DNA of 64,000 nucleotides from an uncultured Eubacteriales bacterium (GTDB lineage: Bacteria > Bacillota > Clostridia > Oscillospirales > CAG-272): NCBI GenBank assembly GCA_934432675.1, contig CAKRYT010000001.1:62001-126000 (forward strand), written 5' to 3'. How positions within the stretch are numbered: the stretch's first letter is position 1; each line of letters starts with the position of its first letter. The notes beneath the pieces are model-generated. The model saw nothing but the letters and a program-made list of their open reading frames with translations, was not told the origin of the DNA and did no database searches. Below, piece by piece: positions 17,124-24,490 of this stretch. Position numbers and translations under genes: made by a program.

Positions 17124-18500
17124 GTGAAATTATGGGCAGGCAGGACGGACGGCACGACGGATGCCACCGCCGATTCCTTCAATTCATCTATATCATTTGA
17201 CGCGCGTATGTACCGCCAGGACATCTGCGGCAGTATTGCGCACGCCACGATGCTGGCGGAGACGGGGATCCTGACAAAGGAGGAAGCAGATCGGATCTGT
17301 GAGGGGCTTGCGGGGATTCTCGCAGACCTAACCTCCGGTGCGCTGGTGCCGGACCCCTCGGCGGAGGACATCCACATGTTCGTTGAGGCGACGCTGACTG
17401 CGCGGATCGGTGCGGTCGGGAAGAAACTGCATACCGCCCGGAGCCGCAATGACCAGGTCGCGCTCGACCTTCGGATGTATCTGCGGGACGAGGCAAAGGA
17501 GACGGATGCCTTGCTGACTGCCCTGACGGAGACCATCTGCGGGATTGCCGAGGAACACGCCGCGACGATCATGCCGGGCTATACGCATTTGCAGAGGGCA
17601 CAGCCGGTTACCTTTGGTCACCATCTTATGGCGTACGCGATGATGTTGCTCCGCGACCGGGGGCGTCTTTCCGATTGCACCGTACGGATGAACGTATCTC
17701 CGATCGGTTCCTGCGCACTGGCAGGGACGACCTTTCCCATCGACCGCCGGCGCGAGGCAGAACTCCTTTCGTTCTCGGATGTGTGCGGTAACAGCATGGA
17801 CGGCGTCTCTGACCGCGATTACTGCCTGGAAATGCTCTCTGCGCTTTCCATCGTCATGATGCACCTCTCCCGCCTTTCCGAGGAGCTGATTCTTTGGAGC
17901 AGTTGGGAATTCCGCTTCGTGGAGCTGTCGGATGCCTATACGACCGGTTCTTCCATCATGCCGCAGAAGAAGAATTCGGATATGGCGGAGCTGATCCGCG
18001 GCAAGTGCGGGCGCGTTTACGGCGATTTGATGGGGCTTTTGACCACCATGAAGGGGCTGCCTCTTGCGTATAACAAAGATATGCAGGAAGATAAAGAGCG
18101 CGTATTTGATGCAGTCGATACCGTCAAGGCCTGCCTCGGCATTATGGCACCGATGTTCGCGACCATGACCGTGAAAAAGGAGAATATGCGTCTCGCCGCC
18201 GAGCGCGGCTTCATCAATGCGACGGACCTTGCCGATTATCTCACCTCGCGTGGGATGCCTTTCCGCGATGCCTATCAACTGGTCGGACGGATCGTTGCAC
18301 TTTGCACGGAAAGGGGAGAGACGTTGGAGTCTCTGCCGCTCTCTGCCTATCGGTCGCTTTCCCCCCTGTTCGATGAAACCCTGTACGGCACCATCTCTCT
18401 CGATGCCTGTGTGGCACGCCGCACGAGTGAAGGGGGATGCTCACCGGCCTCCGTTCTTGCGCAGGTGAAGAAGGTACGCGCCGCGCTCGCCGGAGCGTAA
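17124..18500 (+). CDS. argH: Argininosuccinate lyase (GTG start)
   Basis: This 458-residue cytoplasmic enzyme of the fumarase/aspartase superfamily splits argininosuccinate into arginine and fumarate. The superfamily signature GSSIMPQKKNSDMAEL is at residues ~274-289. Other conserved pieces are KLWAGR at the start, ARSRNDQVALDLRMY (~98-112) and PGYTHLQRAQP (~151-161), which carries the catalytic His/Thr. The start is GTG at 17124, preceded by AAAGGAAA. It is transcribed with argG and ends about 95 bases before a strong terminator. Confidence 0.97.
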   Translation: MKLWAGRTDGTTDATADSFNSSISFDARMYRQDICGSIAHATMLAETGILTKEEADRICEGLAGILADLTSGALVPDPSAEDIHMFVEATLTARIGAVGKKLHTARSRNDQVALDLRMYLRDEAKETDALLTALTETICGIAEEHAATIMPGYTHLQRAQPVTFGHHLMAYAMMLLRDRGRLSDCTVRMNVSPIGSCALAGTTFPIDRRREAELLSFSDVCGNSMDGVSDRDYCLEMLSALSIVMMHLSRLSEELILWSSWEFRFVELSDAYTTGSSIMPQKKNSDMAELIRGKCGRVYGDLMGLLTTMKGLPLAYNKDMQEDKERVFDAVDTVKACLGIMAPMFATMTVKKENMRLAAERGFINATDLADYLTSRGMPFRDAYQLVGRIVALCTERGETLESLPLSAYRSLSPLFDETLYGTISLDACVARRTSEGGCSPASVLAQVKKVRAALAGA

Positions 18501-18594
18501 GGGACCGGTGCGTCCGGTATATCCCCCATCGGGTGCAGCGGATACAGCGTGTGTCGATGAATAGTGCCGGGCTTTCCGGATCAAATCACTTCGT

Positions 18595-18637
18595 GTGGTC
18601 CCGCGACGCGGTCGCGGGACCACCGTTTTCGGTTTTT
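18595..18637 (+). terminator. Terminator of argG-argH
   Basis: GTGGTCCCGCGAC pairs with GTCGCGGGACCAC (18595-18623) around a 3-base loop, a 13-bp perfect stem, followed by a T-rich tract to 18637. Confidence 0.92.
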
Positions 18638-18670
18638 GGTGAAGGTCCGCATAGTTATACAGAATGAGCA

Positions 18671-18692
18671 TGAATATTTTTATGAATATTCA
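18671..18692. promoter_or_regulatory. Cluster of ArgR-like half sites (distal)
   Basis: TGAAT at 18671-18675 is followed by the palindrome TGAATATTCA at 18683-18692. The half sites match those of ARG boxes, although the usual 4-base separation between halves is absent. The cluster lies about 170 bases upstream of the transporter promoter, so a looped or cooperative hexamer arrangement is possible. Confidence 0.45.
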
Positions 18693-18836
18693 CATCAAAT
18701 ATACATCCAGCCGCGATTACCGGAGCGGAGCGTAAAACTGCAAAAAGAGCGGAACTTTGTCGGAATACAATGGAGTACTCTCCACTTTGCACAAACACAG
18801 AACACGTTTGCAGGCAGATTTGTCAATGTATACAAA

Positions 18837-18852
18837 TTGAGTAAAAATTCAA
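18837..18852. promoter_or_regulatory. ARG-box-like operator at the transporter promoter (proximal)
   Basis: TTGAGTAAAAATTCAA matches the TGAAT-N4-ATTCA operator pattern with one mismatch in the left half. It sits 8 bases upstream of the -35 box of the ABC transporter promoter, the same geometry as at argG. Confidence 0.6.
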
Positions 18853-18860
18853 AAATTCTG

Positions 18861-18889
18861 TTGACAAGTGAAATTTTATGCACTATAAT
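18861..18889 (+). promoter_or_regulatory. Consensus promoter of the amino-acid ABC transporter operon
   Basis: TTGACA (18861-18866) and TATAAT (18884-18889) are separated by 17 bases, a perfect consensus. The ATG lies 34 bases downstream. Confidence 0.92.
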
Positions 18890-18923
18890 TGGCTCATCAA
18901 ACAAAACATGAAAGGTTACTACC

Positions 18924-19796
18924 ATGAAAAAACTGATTGCTCTTATCCTTACGGCTGCCATGCTTGTTGCGGCAGCGCTCACCCTCACTTCCTGCGGCAA
19001 AGTCAAGATCGGTGTTCAGCAGGGCACCACGGGAGAGAAGTATTTGAACGGCGATGCCGACATGATGTTCGACGGCTTCTCCAACATTGAATGCATGGCA
19101 TTCAGCAACGGCGGCCTCGCCGTTAAGGCAATGCTCAACGGCACCGTTGACTATGTGGTCATCGATAACGGTCCCGCCGCTCAGCTCGTTGCACAGAACA
19201 GCGACATCAAGATGATTGACATCGCACTGTCTACCGAAGAATATGCTTTCGGTGTAGACAAGGCACAGCCGGAGTTGCTCACCGCCGTCAATGCACTGAT
19301 TGCGGAGATCAAGGCAAACGGCACCTTGCAGGCACTGTTCGACAAGTACGATGCCCTGACCTATGATGATGACGGTAACGTGACCGGCGGCGACGATGCC
19401 ATCGTCGGTATCACCTCCGCTACCAAGGATGTGAGCAAGGCTGACAAGCAGCTCGTCGTTTCCACCAACGCGGCGTTCGCTCCCTACGAATACAAGAAGG
19501 GCGACCAGTTCTGCGGCATCGATATGGAGATCGCGAAGATGATCGCCGACAAGCTGGGTCTCGAACTCGTAATCGAGGATATGGACTTTGATGCAGTCGT
19601 CACCTCCGTCGGTAAGAACGGCGTGGACATCGCGATGGCGGGTCTGTCCGTGACCGAAACGAGAAAGCAGTCCGTCAACTTCTCGGATGCCTACTATGAA
19701 GGCGCTTACCAGGTGCTCCTCGTCAAAAAGAGCAACACTGAGTTCGATGCCTGCAAGACCAAGGCGGATGTCGAAAAGATCCTGAAAGCGAAATAA
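18924..19796 (+). CDS. Amino-acid ABC transporter substrate-binding lipoprotein with apparently circularly permuted domain order
   Basis: This 290-residue secreted lipoprotein has a signal peptide (residues 1-23) and lipobox LTSC with Cys24. The mature part is a type II periplasmic binding domain of the polar amino-acid family (HisJ/ArtJ/GlnH-like), but the segments are in the wrong order. Residues 27-143 correspond to the usual C-terminal half (KIGVQQGTTGEKY, VDYVVIDN, EEYAFGVDK, then a helix ending ANGTLQALFDKYD). Residues 144-175 are an acidic linker. Residues 176-269 correspond to the usual N-terminal half (LVVSTNAAFAPYEY, GIDMEIAKMIADKLG, VDIAMAGLSVTETRK, VNFSDAYYE). Residues 270-290 end with the helix that normally precedes GVQQGTTG. 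Each half occurs once, so it is neither a fusion nor a duplication. The transporter genes follow, and ARG-box-like sites suggest arginine or a relative as ligand. Confidence 0.85.
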   Translation: MKKLIALILTAAMLVAAALTLTSCGKVKIGVQQGTTGEKYLNGDADMMFDGFSNIECMAFSNGGLAVKAMLNGTVDYVVIDNGPAAQLVAQNSDIKMIDIALSTEEYAFGVDKAQPELLTAVNALIAEIKANGTLQALFDKYDALTYDDDGNVTGGDDAIVGITSATKDVSKADKQLVVSTNAAFAPYEYKKGDQFCGIDMEIAKMIADKLGLELVIEDMDFDAVVTSVGKNGVDIAMAGLSVTETRKQSVNFSDAYYEGAYQVLLVKKSNTEFDACKTKADVEKILKAK

Positions 19797-19801
19797 TCGG
19801 G

Positions 19802-20497
19802 ATGGGTAAGTACTGGAAGCTGTTTTACAGACAGTTCATTACCTATCATGCATACAAAACGGTTCTCAACGGTCTTCTTACGACCGTTGAGATTGCCGTG
19901 TTTGGGCTTCTGATCGGTATTTTGATCGGTACCTTGATCGCGGTCGTCAAGGTCATGCCGAAGTATAAGCGTCTGCCGCGTATTCTGGATAAGGTCTGTA
20001 CGGTGTATGTGGCGTTCTTTCGCGGGACGCCTATGGTCGTACAGCTTTTGATCGGTTATTTCGTCCTTCTCCCGGCACTCGGGATCCCTGCCGACGGGGT
20101 CGCCGTGGCGATCCTGATCTTCGGTCTGAACAGCGGTGCGTATGTATCGGAAATTATGCGCGGCGGTATCAATTCCGTGGATCGCGGACAGCTGGAAGCG
20201 GGCAGGGCACTGGGTCTGCCGTACTGGGCATCCATGCTGAAAATCGTCATTCCGCAGTCGGTGAAGAACATTCTCCCGACGCTCGGCAATGAGTTCATTA
20301 CGCTGGTGAAGGAGACGTCCGTCGTCAGCTTTATTGCGGTCACCGACCTGACCAAAGCCTTTCGTGCCATCGGTGACTCCAACTATGAGTACATCGTACC
20401 GTATCTGATGCTCGCCGCTGTCTATCTTGTGATCGTCTTGCTCATTACCTGGGGGATCAAGGCGATGGAAAGCAGGTTCAAACGAAATGAAAGATAA
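19802..20497 (+). CDS. Polar amino-acid ABC transporter permease
   Basis: This 231-residue membrane protein of the HisM/GlnP type forms the channel of the importer, probably as a homodimer. It has about five hydrophobic helices. The family coupling motif (EAA loop) occurs as GQLEAGRALGLPYWASMLKIVIPQ (residues ~115-138; given in pieces GQLEAGRALGL and VIPQSVKN), and FFRGTPMVVQLL lies at ~73-84. It starts 5 bases after the binding-protein stop and overlaps the ATPase start by 11 bases, so all three are translated together. There is only one permease, as in many bacterial amino-acid importers. Confidence 0.94.
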   Translation: MGKYWKLFYRQFITYHAYKTVLNGLLTTVEIAVFGLLIGILIGTLIAVVKVMPKYKRLPRILDKVCTVYVAFFRGTPMVVQLLIGYFVLLPALGIPADGVAVAILIFGLNSGAYVSEIMRGGINSVDRGQLEAGRALGLPYWASMLKIVIPQSVKNILPTLGNEFITLVKETSVVSFIAVTDLTKAFRAIGDSNYEYIVPYLMLAAVYLVIVLLITWGIKAMESRFKRNER

Positions 20498-21326
20498 CGG
20501 GAATAAGACGCCGCTCGTGGTTGTCGAAGATCTGCAAAAAAGCTTCAATGGATTGGAAGTGTTGAAGGGCATCGACGTGACGGTACATAAAGGGGAAGTG
20601 ATTGCGGTCATCGGACCCTCCGGCTGCGGTAAATCCACGTTCCTGCGGTGCCTCAACTGCCTTGAAGATCCGACCGGCGGCGCAATCTACTTTGAGAACG
20701 AGAACATCGCCGATATGAAGGTGGATATCAATGTTCACCGGGAAAAGATCGGCATGGTCTTCCAGCAGTTCAATCTTTTCAATAACAAGACGGTGCTGGA
20801 AAACATCATGCTGGCGCCGGTGTATCTGCAATCGAAGCGTCTCCGCCGCGTAAAGACCAAGAACTTCTTTTGCAGGATCTTCGGTAAAAAGGACAAAATG
20901 GTCGAGATTGCGACCACGAAAGCAGCGATTAAGGCAGAGGCACAGGCGCGCGCGATGGAACTGCTCGAACGCATCGGGCTTGCGGACAAGGCGGATGCCT
21001 ATCCGTCAACGCTCTCCGGGGGGCAGAAACAGCGTATCGCGATTGCCCGCGCGCTCGCGATGAATCCAAAGGTCATGCTCTTCGATGAGCCGACCTCCGC
21101 GCTTGATCCCGAGATGGTCGGGGAAGTACTGGATCTGATTCGTGAGGTCGCCGATGACGGCATGACCATGGTCATCGTCACGCACGAAATGGGTTTCGCG
21201 CGTGAGGTCGCCGACCGCATCCTCTTTATGGACGGCGGCGTGATCGCAGAGGAGGGGACCCCGGAAGAGGTCTTCGACCACCCGAAAAACGAACGCACCA
21301 AGCAGTTCCTCAACTGCGTTCTGTAA
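20487..21326 (+). CDS. Polar amino-acid ABC transporter ATP-binding protein with ~36-residue insertion
   Basis: This 279-residue cytoplasmic ATPase powers the importer. Walker A is GPSGCGKST (residues 43-51), the Q-loop VFQQFNLF (91-98), the signature LSGGQ (176-180), Walker B VMLFDEP (196-202) and the H-loop VTHEMGF (~231). Relatives are ~240-245 residues long; the extra length is a basic, Phe/Lys-rich segment at ~113-148 (including KTKNFFCRIFGKKDK) between the Q-loop region and the signature. The start overlaps the end of the permease gene. A terminator follows at 21346. Confidence 0.94.
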   Translation: MKDNGNKTPLVVVEDLQKSFNGLEVLKGIDVTVHKGEVIAVIGPSGCGKSTFLRCLNCLEDPTGGAIYFENENIADMKVDINVHREKIGMVFQQFNLFNNKTVLENIMLAPVYLQSKRLRRVKTKNFFCRIFGKKDKMVEIATTKAAIKAEAQARAMELLERIGLADKADAYPSTLSGGQKQRIAIARALAMNPKVMLFDEPTSALDPEMVGEVLDLIREVADDGMTMVIVTHEMGFAREVADRILFMDGGVIAEEGTPEEVFDHPKNERTKQFLNCVL

Positions 21327-21345
21327 CTTCAATGTCAACAAAGAG

Positions 21346-21372
21346 AGCGCCCGATTCCCGGGTGCTTTTTTT
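21346..21372 (+). terminator. Terminator of the ABC transporter operon
   Basis: AGCGCCCG (21346-21353) pairs with CGGGTGCT (21359-21366, one G-T pair) and is followed by TTTTTTT. Confidence 0.88.
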
Positions 21373-21384
21373 GTCGAAATACTA

Positions 21385-21413
21385 TTGCAAACGGCGTCGG
21401 CATACGCTATAAT
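21385..21413 (+). promoter_or_regulatory. Promoter of the DUF975 gene
   Basis: TTGCAA (21385-21390) and TATAAT (21408-21413) are separated by 17 bases. Confidence 0.75.
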
Positions 21414-21450
21414 GTGTTTGGTAAATAAAACATCACAGGAGGCAATTTTC

Positions 21451-22080
21451 ATGATGACTGCATCTTACCTCCGTGCAAAGGCACGGGAACAACTCGGCAA
21501 CAGCATTTTCTCCGAAAAGTGGCTGCTCATTTTGCTCGGCGGGCTGATCGCCAGTGCCATATTCGGAATTTCCAGTTTTATCTCCTTCCTTTTGTTCGGT
21601 GCCGTGATGGTGGGCATTTCCGCCATGACGCTCCGCCTCGTGCGTGACCCTGCGAGCCCCGTCCGACTGGAAGATCTGTTCTACGGATTTACCGACGGTC
21701 GTTTTGGCCGCTCTTTCATGACCGGGCTCCTCGTGTGGGTCTACACCACGCTGTGGTCGCTCCTTTTCGTCATCCCGGGTATCGTCAAGAGTTATTCCTA
21801 TGCGATGACGTATTTCATTTCGCTCGATCATCCGGAGATGTCCTCGAACGACTGCATTACCGAATCCCGCAGAATCATGGATGGGCAGAAGATGCGCCTG
21901 TTCGTGCTTGATCTCACGTTTATCGGCTGGTACATTGTCGGTGCGCTCTGCCTCGGTATCGGTACGCTGTGGGTGGATGCCTACCATCGGATGGCGCGTG
22001 CCAACTTCTACGAAGAGCTGTGCGCGACCATGGGTACGGTGAGTACGGCACCCTCCGCGGGTGACACGACGGTCGGCTGA
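21451..22080 (+). CDS. DUF975 family membrane protein
   Basis: This 209-residue integral membrane protein of the Firmicutes DUF975 family has no established function. The usual N-terminal motif SYLRAKAREQLGNSIFSEKW opens the protein (residues ~4-23), followed by about five hydrophobic helices. A central conserved stretch, WSLLFVIPGIVKSYSYAMT (~112-130), and a polar segment around CITESRRIMDGQKMRLF (~145-161) are typical of the family. The ATG at 21451 is chosen because AGGAGG lies 8 bases upstream. It forms a single-gene unit with its own promoter and faces an SGNH lipoprotein gene across a bidirectional terminator. Confidence 0.88.
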   Translation: MMTASYLRAKAREQLGNSIFSEKWLLILLGGLIASAIFGISSFISFLLFGAVMVGISAMTLRLVRDPASPVRLEDLFYGFTDGRFGRSFMTGLLVWVYTTLWSLLFVIPGIVKSYSYAMTYFISLDHPEMSSNDCITESRRIMDGQKMRLFVLDLTFIGWYIVGALCLGIGTLWVDAYHRMARANFYEELCATMGTVSTAPSAGDTTVG

Positions 22081-22092
22081 TCCCTGACCAAA

Positions 22093-22126
22093 AGAGAACT
22101 CCCCGCCGGATGGCGGGGAGTTCTCT
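22093..22126. terminator. Bidirectional terminator between DUF975 and SGNH genes
   Basis: AGAGAACTCCCCGCC pairs perfectly with GGCGGGGAGTTCTCT around a 4-base loop (15-bp stem). A TTTT run follows on the minus strand, so it mainly serves the SGNH gene. Confidence 0.88.
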
Positions 22127-22130
22127 CGTA

Positions 22131-22979
22131 TCACGTGTTTTTGTCGGTGGCTTTCCGGTAGGTGTCGTAGAGTACCTCGGCAATGAGGGTGTGACCCTTT
22201 TCGTTCGGGTGCAGCATCTCTCGGCGCAGGAGTTTCGGCTCCGTGCTCTCCTTGAAGGCGTTGTAGGTGTCGGCGACGGTGTAACCGAGCCGCTCGGCGT
22301 TTTCGTCCAGCACCGACCGGATGGGCGTGAAGATGGGCTCGATGAGGGAAGCGGCGGTTGCCCCCGGGCGCACGATGGAGAAATCCCCCTCGACGTCCCG
22401 CGCGACGTTGTGAATGTTCTGGATGAGTACCGTCGCATCCGGATTGACGGAGCGGATGATTTTCATAATGATTTCCAGGTCAGCGAGAAATCCGACCTTG
22501 ATCGGCTCCGCCCGGCTGTCGAACTCCCGCAGAATTTTGACGAGGTTCGGTACGGTTGCGTCGGGGAAGCCCTCGTAGCCCGCGTCGCGGAAAAATTTGA
22601 GGATATTGTTCCCGCCGATGCTGATGGTGATGAGGTCTGCTTCGGCGAGTATCTGCCGTGCCCGCGGGTCGTCCGCTTTGGCGTACAGGAGGGTCACGAG
22701 ATCACCCGTCGTATCACCGGCGACCCCCCAGTTGGTACTGACCCACTTTTCTCCGTCGGCGGAGAGTTTTTCGGTGAGTTTCGCCTCGTAGGAGGCACTT
22801 TCGTCCACGCCGTAATGCGCGGCGATGGAATCGCCGAGTATGAGCAGGGAATGGGTGCCGTCCGTCGTGATCGTCGCAATATATGCGTCCAGGGCGGCGT
22901 CCGGGTCCTCCCGCAGCGGGATCCCGCACGAGGTGAGCAGCAGGACCGCCGCCAGTAGAATCAAAACTTTTTTTTTCAT
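22131..22979 (-). CDS. SGNH/GDSL-family hydrolase lipoprotein
   Basis: This 282-residue exported lipoprotein has a signal peptide with lipobox LLTSC (Cys18) followed by an SGNH esterase fold. Block I is LLILGDSIAAHYG with nucleophile Ser51, block II includes the Gly in NWGVAGDTT, block III is ISIGGNNIL (Asn of the oxyanion hole), and the catalytic His lies in LHPNEKGH near residue 260. Members deacylate esters, lipids or acetylated glycans on the cell surface; the substrate here is unknown. The ATG at 22979 is chosen because GAGGAT lies just upstream and the signal peptide starts there. It is divergent from an RluA-type gene. Confidence 0.87.
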   Translation of the reverse strand: MKKKVLILLAAVLLLTSCGIPLREDPDAALDAYIATITTDGTHSLLILGDSIAAHYGVDESASYEAKLTEKLSADGEKWVSTNWGVAGDTTGDLVTLLYAKADDPRARQILAEADLITISIGGNNILKFFRDAGYEGFPDATVPNLVKILREFDSRAEPIKVGFLADLEIIMKIIRSVNPDATVLIQNIHNVARDVEGDFSIVRPGATAASLIEPIFTPIRSVLDENAERLGYTVADTYNAFKESTEPKLLRREMLHPNEKGHTLIAEVLYDTYRKATDKNT

Positions 22980-23108
22980 CTGGATCCTCGATTGAATGGA
23001 TTTCTCCGATAGTATTTCCACATACCCCGTTTTCTACGCATGAAAAAAGGGCGTTTTCGGATGAGAAAAAAGATAAAAACGATTGTTTACGAAGTCAGGG
23101 AGGTGCCG

Positions 23109-23786
23109 ATGAAATCGGGCAACACGCCGTTAATTGAGATTCTTTACGAGGATGCACACGTCCTTGTGGCGGTGAAGCCGCAGGGGATGCCCTCACAGCC
23201 GGATCCGACGGGCGCGCCGGACGCGCTCACGCTCGCCGCGGCGGGCAAAACGCTTTATCCCGTCCATCGCCTCGATCGCATGACGGGCGGTGTCATGGTT
23301 TTTGCGCGGACACGCGCCGCCGCCGCCGCGCTCTCCCGCCAGTTTGCCGATCACGGCACGGAGGAGATCGGGAAGCACTATCTCGCCGTCGTTGCCGGTA
23401 CCGTTCCGGGGCCGCTCACGCTCCGTGACGATCTTCTGCGCGATGCCCGCACGGGCATGGCACGCGTCGTCCCGGCGGGCAGTGGGCAGGAGGCACGCCT
23501 GACGGCATCCCCGATCGGCTACGCCACTTTTTCGGGCGGCGCGGTGACGCTCCTGGAAGTTCGGCCGGAAACGGGGCGTTTCCATCAGATTCGTTGTCAG
23601 CTCTCCGCGCACGGTTTTCCCATTCTCGGGGACGGTAAGTACGGGAGCCGCGTGCGCGTTCCGCTCGCTCTCTTCGCCGAGACGCTGACCTTCCGCCACC
23701 CGGACACCGGGGCACTCGTGACCTTCCGGGCCCCACGGCCGTCCGGCGGCGCGTGGGATGCCTTTACCGACTGTTTTTCGTCCTGA
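23109..23786 (+). CDS. RluA-family RNA pseudouridine synthase
   Basis: This 225-residue enzyme isomerises uridine to pseudouridine in rRNA or tRNA. The catalytic-Asp signature HRLDRMTGGVMVFA is at residues ~58-71, and the second conserved part LLEVRPETGRFHQIRCQLSAHG lies near 155-176 (shown in pieces RPETGRFHQIR and QLSAHGFPILGDGKYG). The ATG at 23109 is preferred because GGGAGGTG is 4-9 bases upstream; in-frame ATGs at 23040 and 23061 lack a ribosome site and would add a Lys/Arg-rich tail. Lacking an S4 domain, it belongs to the short RluA/RluC-like group; the target uridine is unknown. Confidence 0.9.
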   Translation: MKSGNTPLIEILYEDAHVLVAVKPQGMPSQPDPTGAPDALTLAAAGKTLYPVHRLDRMTGGVMVFARTRAAAAALSRQFADHGTEEIGKHYLAVVAGTVPGPLTLRDDLLRDARTGMARVVPAGSGQEARLTASPIGYATFSGGAVTLLEVRPETGRFHQIRCQLSAHGFPILGDGKYGSRVRVPLALFAETLTFRHPDTGALVTFRAPRPSGGAWDAFTDCFSS

Positions 23787-23792
23787 CGGAAT

Positions 23793-23834
23793 GCAACCGC
23801 CGCCCTTAAAGCGACGGTTGCTTACATTTTTTGC
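23793..23834 (+). terminator. Terminator after the pseudouridine synthase gene
   Basis: GCAACCGCCGC (23793-23803) pairs with GCGACGGTTGC (23811-23821) with one mismatch, followed by a TTTTTT run at 23827. Confidence 0.8.
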
Positions 23835-23853
23835 TCTTTTTACGCTTGCGGGG

Positions 23854-23882
23854 TGGACAAACGCGCGCACGCGTGCTACAAT
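23854..23882 (+). promoter_or_regulatory. Promoter at the head of the miaB-mutSL-tgt-dxs gene run
   Basis: TGGACA (23854-23859) and TACAAT (23877-23882) are separated by 17 bases. The transcript would have a very GC-rich ~130-base leader with a twice-repeated AGCGGGCGCG (near 23945 and 23982) before the first gene. Confidence 0.7.
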
Positions 23883-24019
23883 ACTGTATGCTCGCCCTCG
23901 TGCGCGAGCGCGCCGCGTGCGTACCTCTGCGTACCCCTGCGTGCAGCGGGCGCGTCGGCATCCCGCCGGCACGATACCGTAGCGGGCGCGCCGGTCCCTA
24001 CCCATAAAAAGGAGATCTC

Positions 24020-24490
24020 ATGAAAAAAGTCATTATCACGATTGCACTCGTGCTCATCTGTTTCATCCCGACCTACGTGCTCGTCTTTCAGGCGATGCGT
24101 ACCGCCATCCCCCCGGCGGTGCTGAACGGCACCGAGATTGCCCCCGCCTTCACCAACTGGCAGGTGCACACGGGGGGAGAGGAGACCTCGGATACGAACA
24201 TCGGCCGTAAGCGTGCCGAAAAGAAGTTCAACAGGACCGATCCGCAGAAACTCGAATGCCTTGCCGACGCGGCGTCCCTCTCGTGGGAGATCGCACCCGA
24301 CCGGGTGCGGATCGCCGTGTACGATCTCGCGGCGGAAACGCCTTTCGTCGGGTATCTCGCCCCGGAGGAACTGGCGACACACGCGCTCAACGGCAGCGGA
24401 GGCCACTTGCAGGTGATCGTCCTCGCGGACTGGTATTTTACCAAGACCGTGAGTGCCCGCGCCGCGTACAGCTTTGAGGTGGGCGAATGA
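24020..24490 (+). CDS. Unknown small exported/anchored protein preceding miaB
   Basis: I do not recognise this 156-residue protein. It begins with a lysine pair and a hydrophobic helix (residues ~4-25, VIITIALVLICFIPTYVLV), which could be an uncleaved anchor or signal peptide without an obvious cleavage or lipobox site. The remaining ~130 residues should be outside the membrane and include a short acidic and Thr-rich stretch near 50-60 and a beta-rich C-terminus. The ATG follows AAAAGGAGATCTC. The stop overlaps the start of miaB (ATGA), so it is translated with a tRNA-modification gene although no functional link is evident. Confidence 0.7.
   Translation: MKKVIITIALVLICFIPTYVLVFQAMRTAIPPAVLNGTEIAPAFTNWQVHTGGEETSDTNIGRKRAEKKFNRTDPQKLECLADAASLSWEIAPDRVRIAVYDLAAETPFVGYLAPEELATHALNGSGGHLQVIVLADWYFTKTVSARAAYSFEVGE

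Larger units (their letters stand above)
18501..18923 (+). other. 423-base intergenic control region between argH and the amino-acid ABC transporter
   Basis: No coding region is supported here. From left to right it holds ~95 bases without clear signal, the argH terminator (18595-18637), a cluster of ArgR-like half sites (18671-18692), a TGGAGTACTCTCCA palindrome near 18769-18782, a second ARG-box-like site (18837-18852), a consensus promoter (18861-18889) and the ribosome site of the binding-protein gene. The base composition changes sharply to AT-rich after 18660. Confidence 0.8.

Noticed and set aside
18924..19796. Fusion of two separate binding proteins or a gene broken by frameshift
   Set aside because: Each half of the fold is present only once and the frame is open throughout with intact signal peptide, so permutation is the simpler reading.
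23040..23108. ATG at 23040 or 23061 as the start of the pseudouridine synthase
   Set aside because: No ribosome site precedes either, whereas GGGAGGTG lies right before the ATG at 23109; the added residues would be a basic tail without family match.
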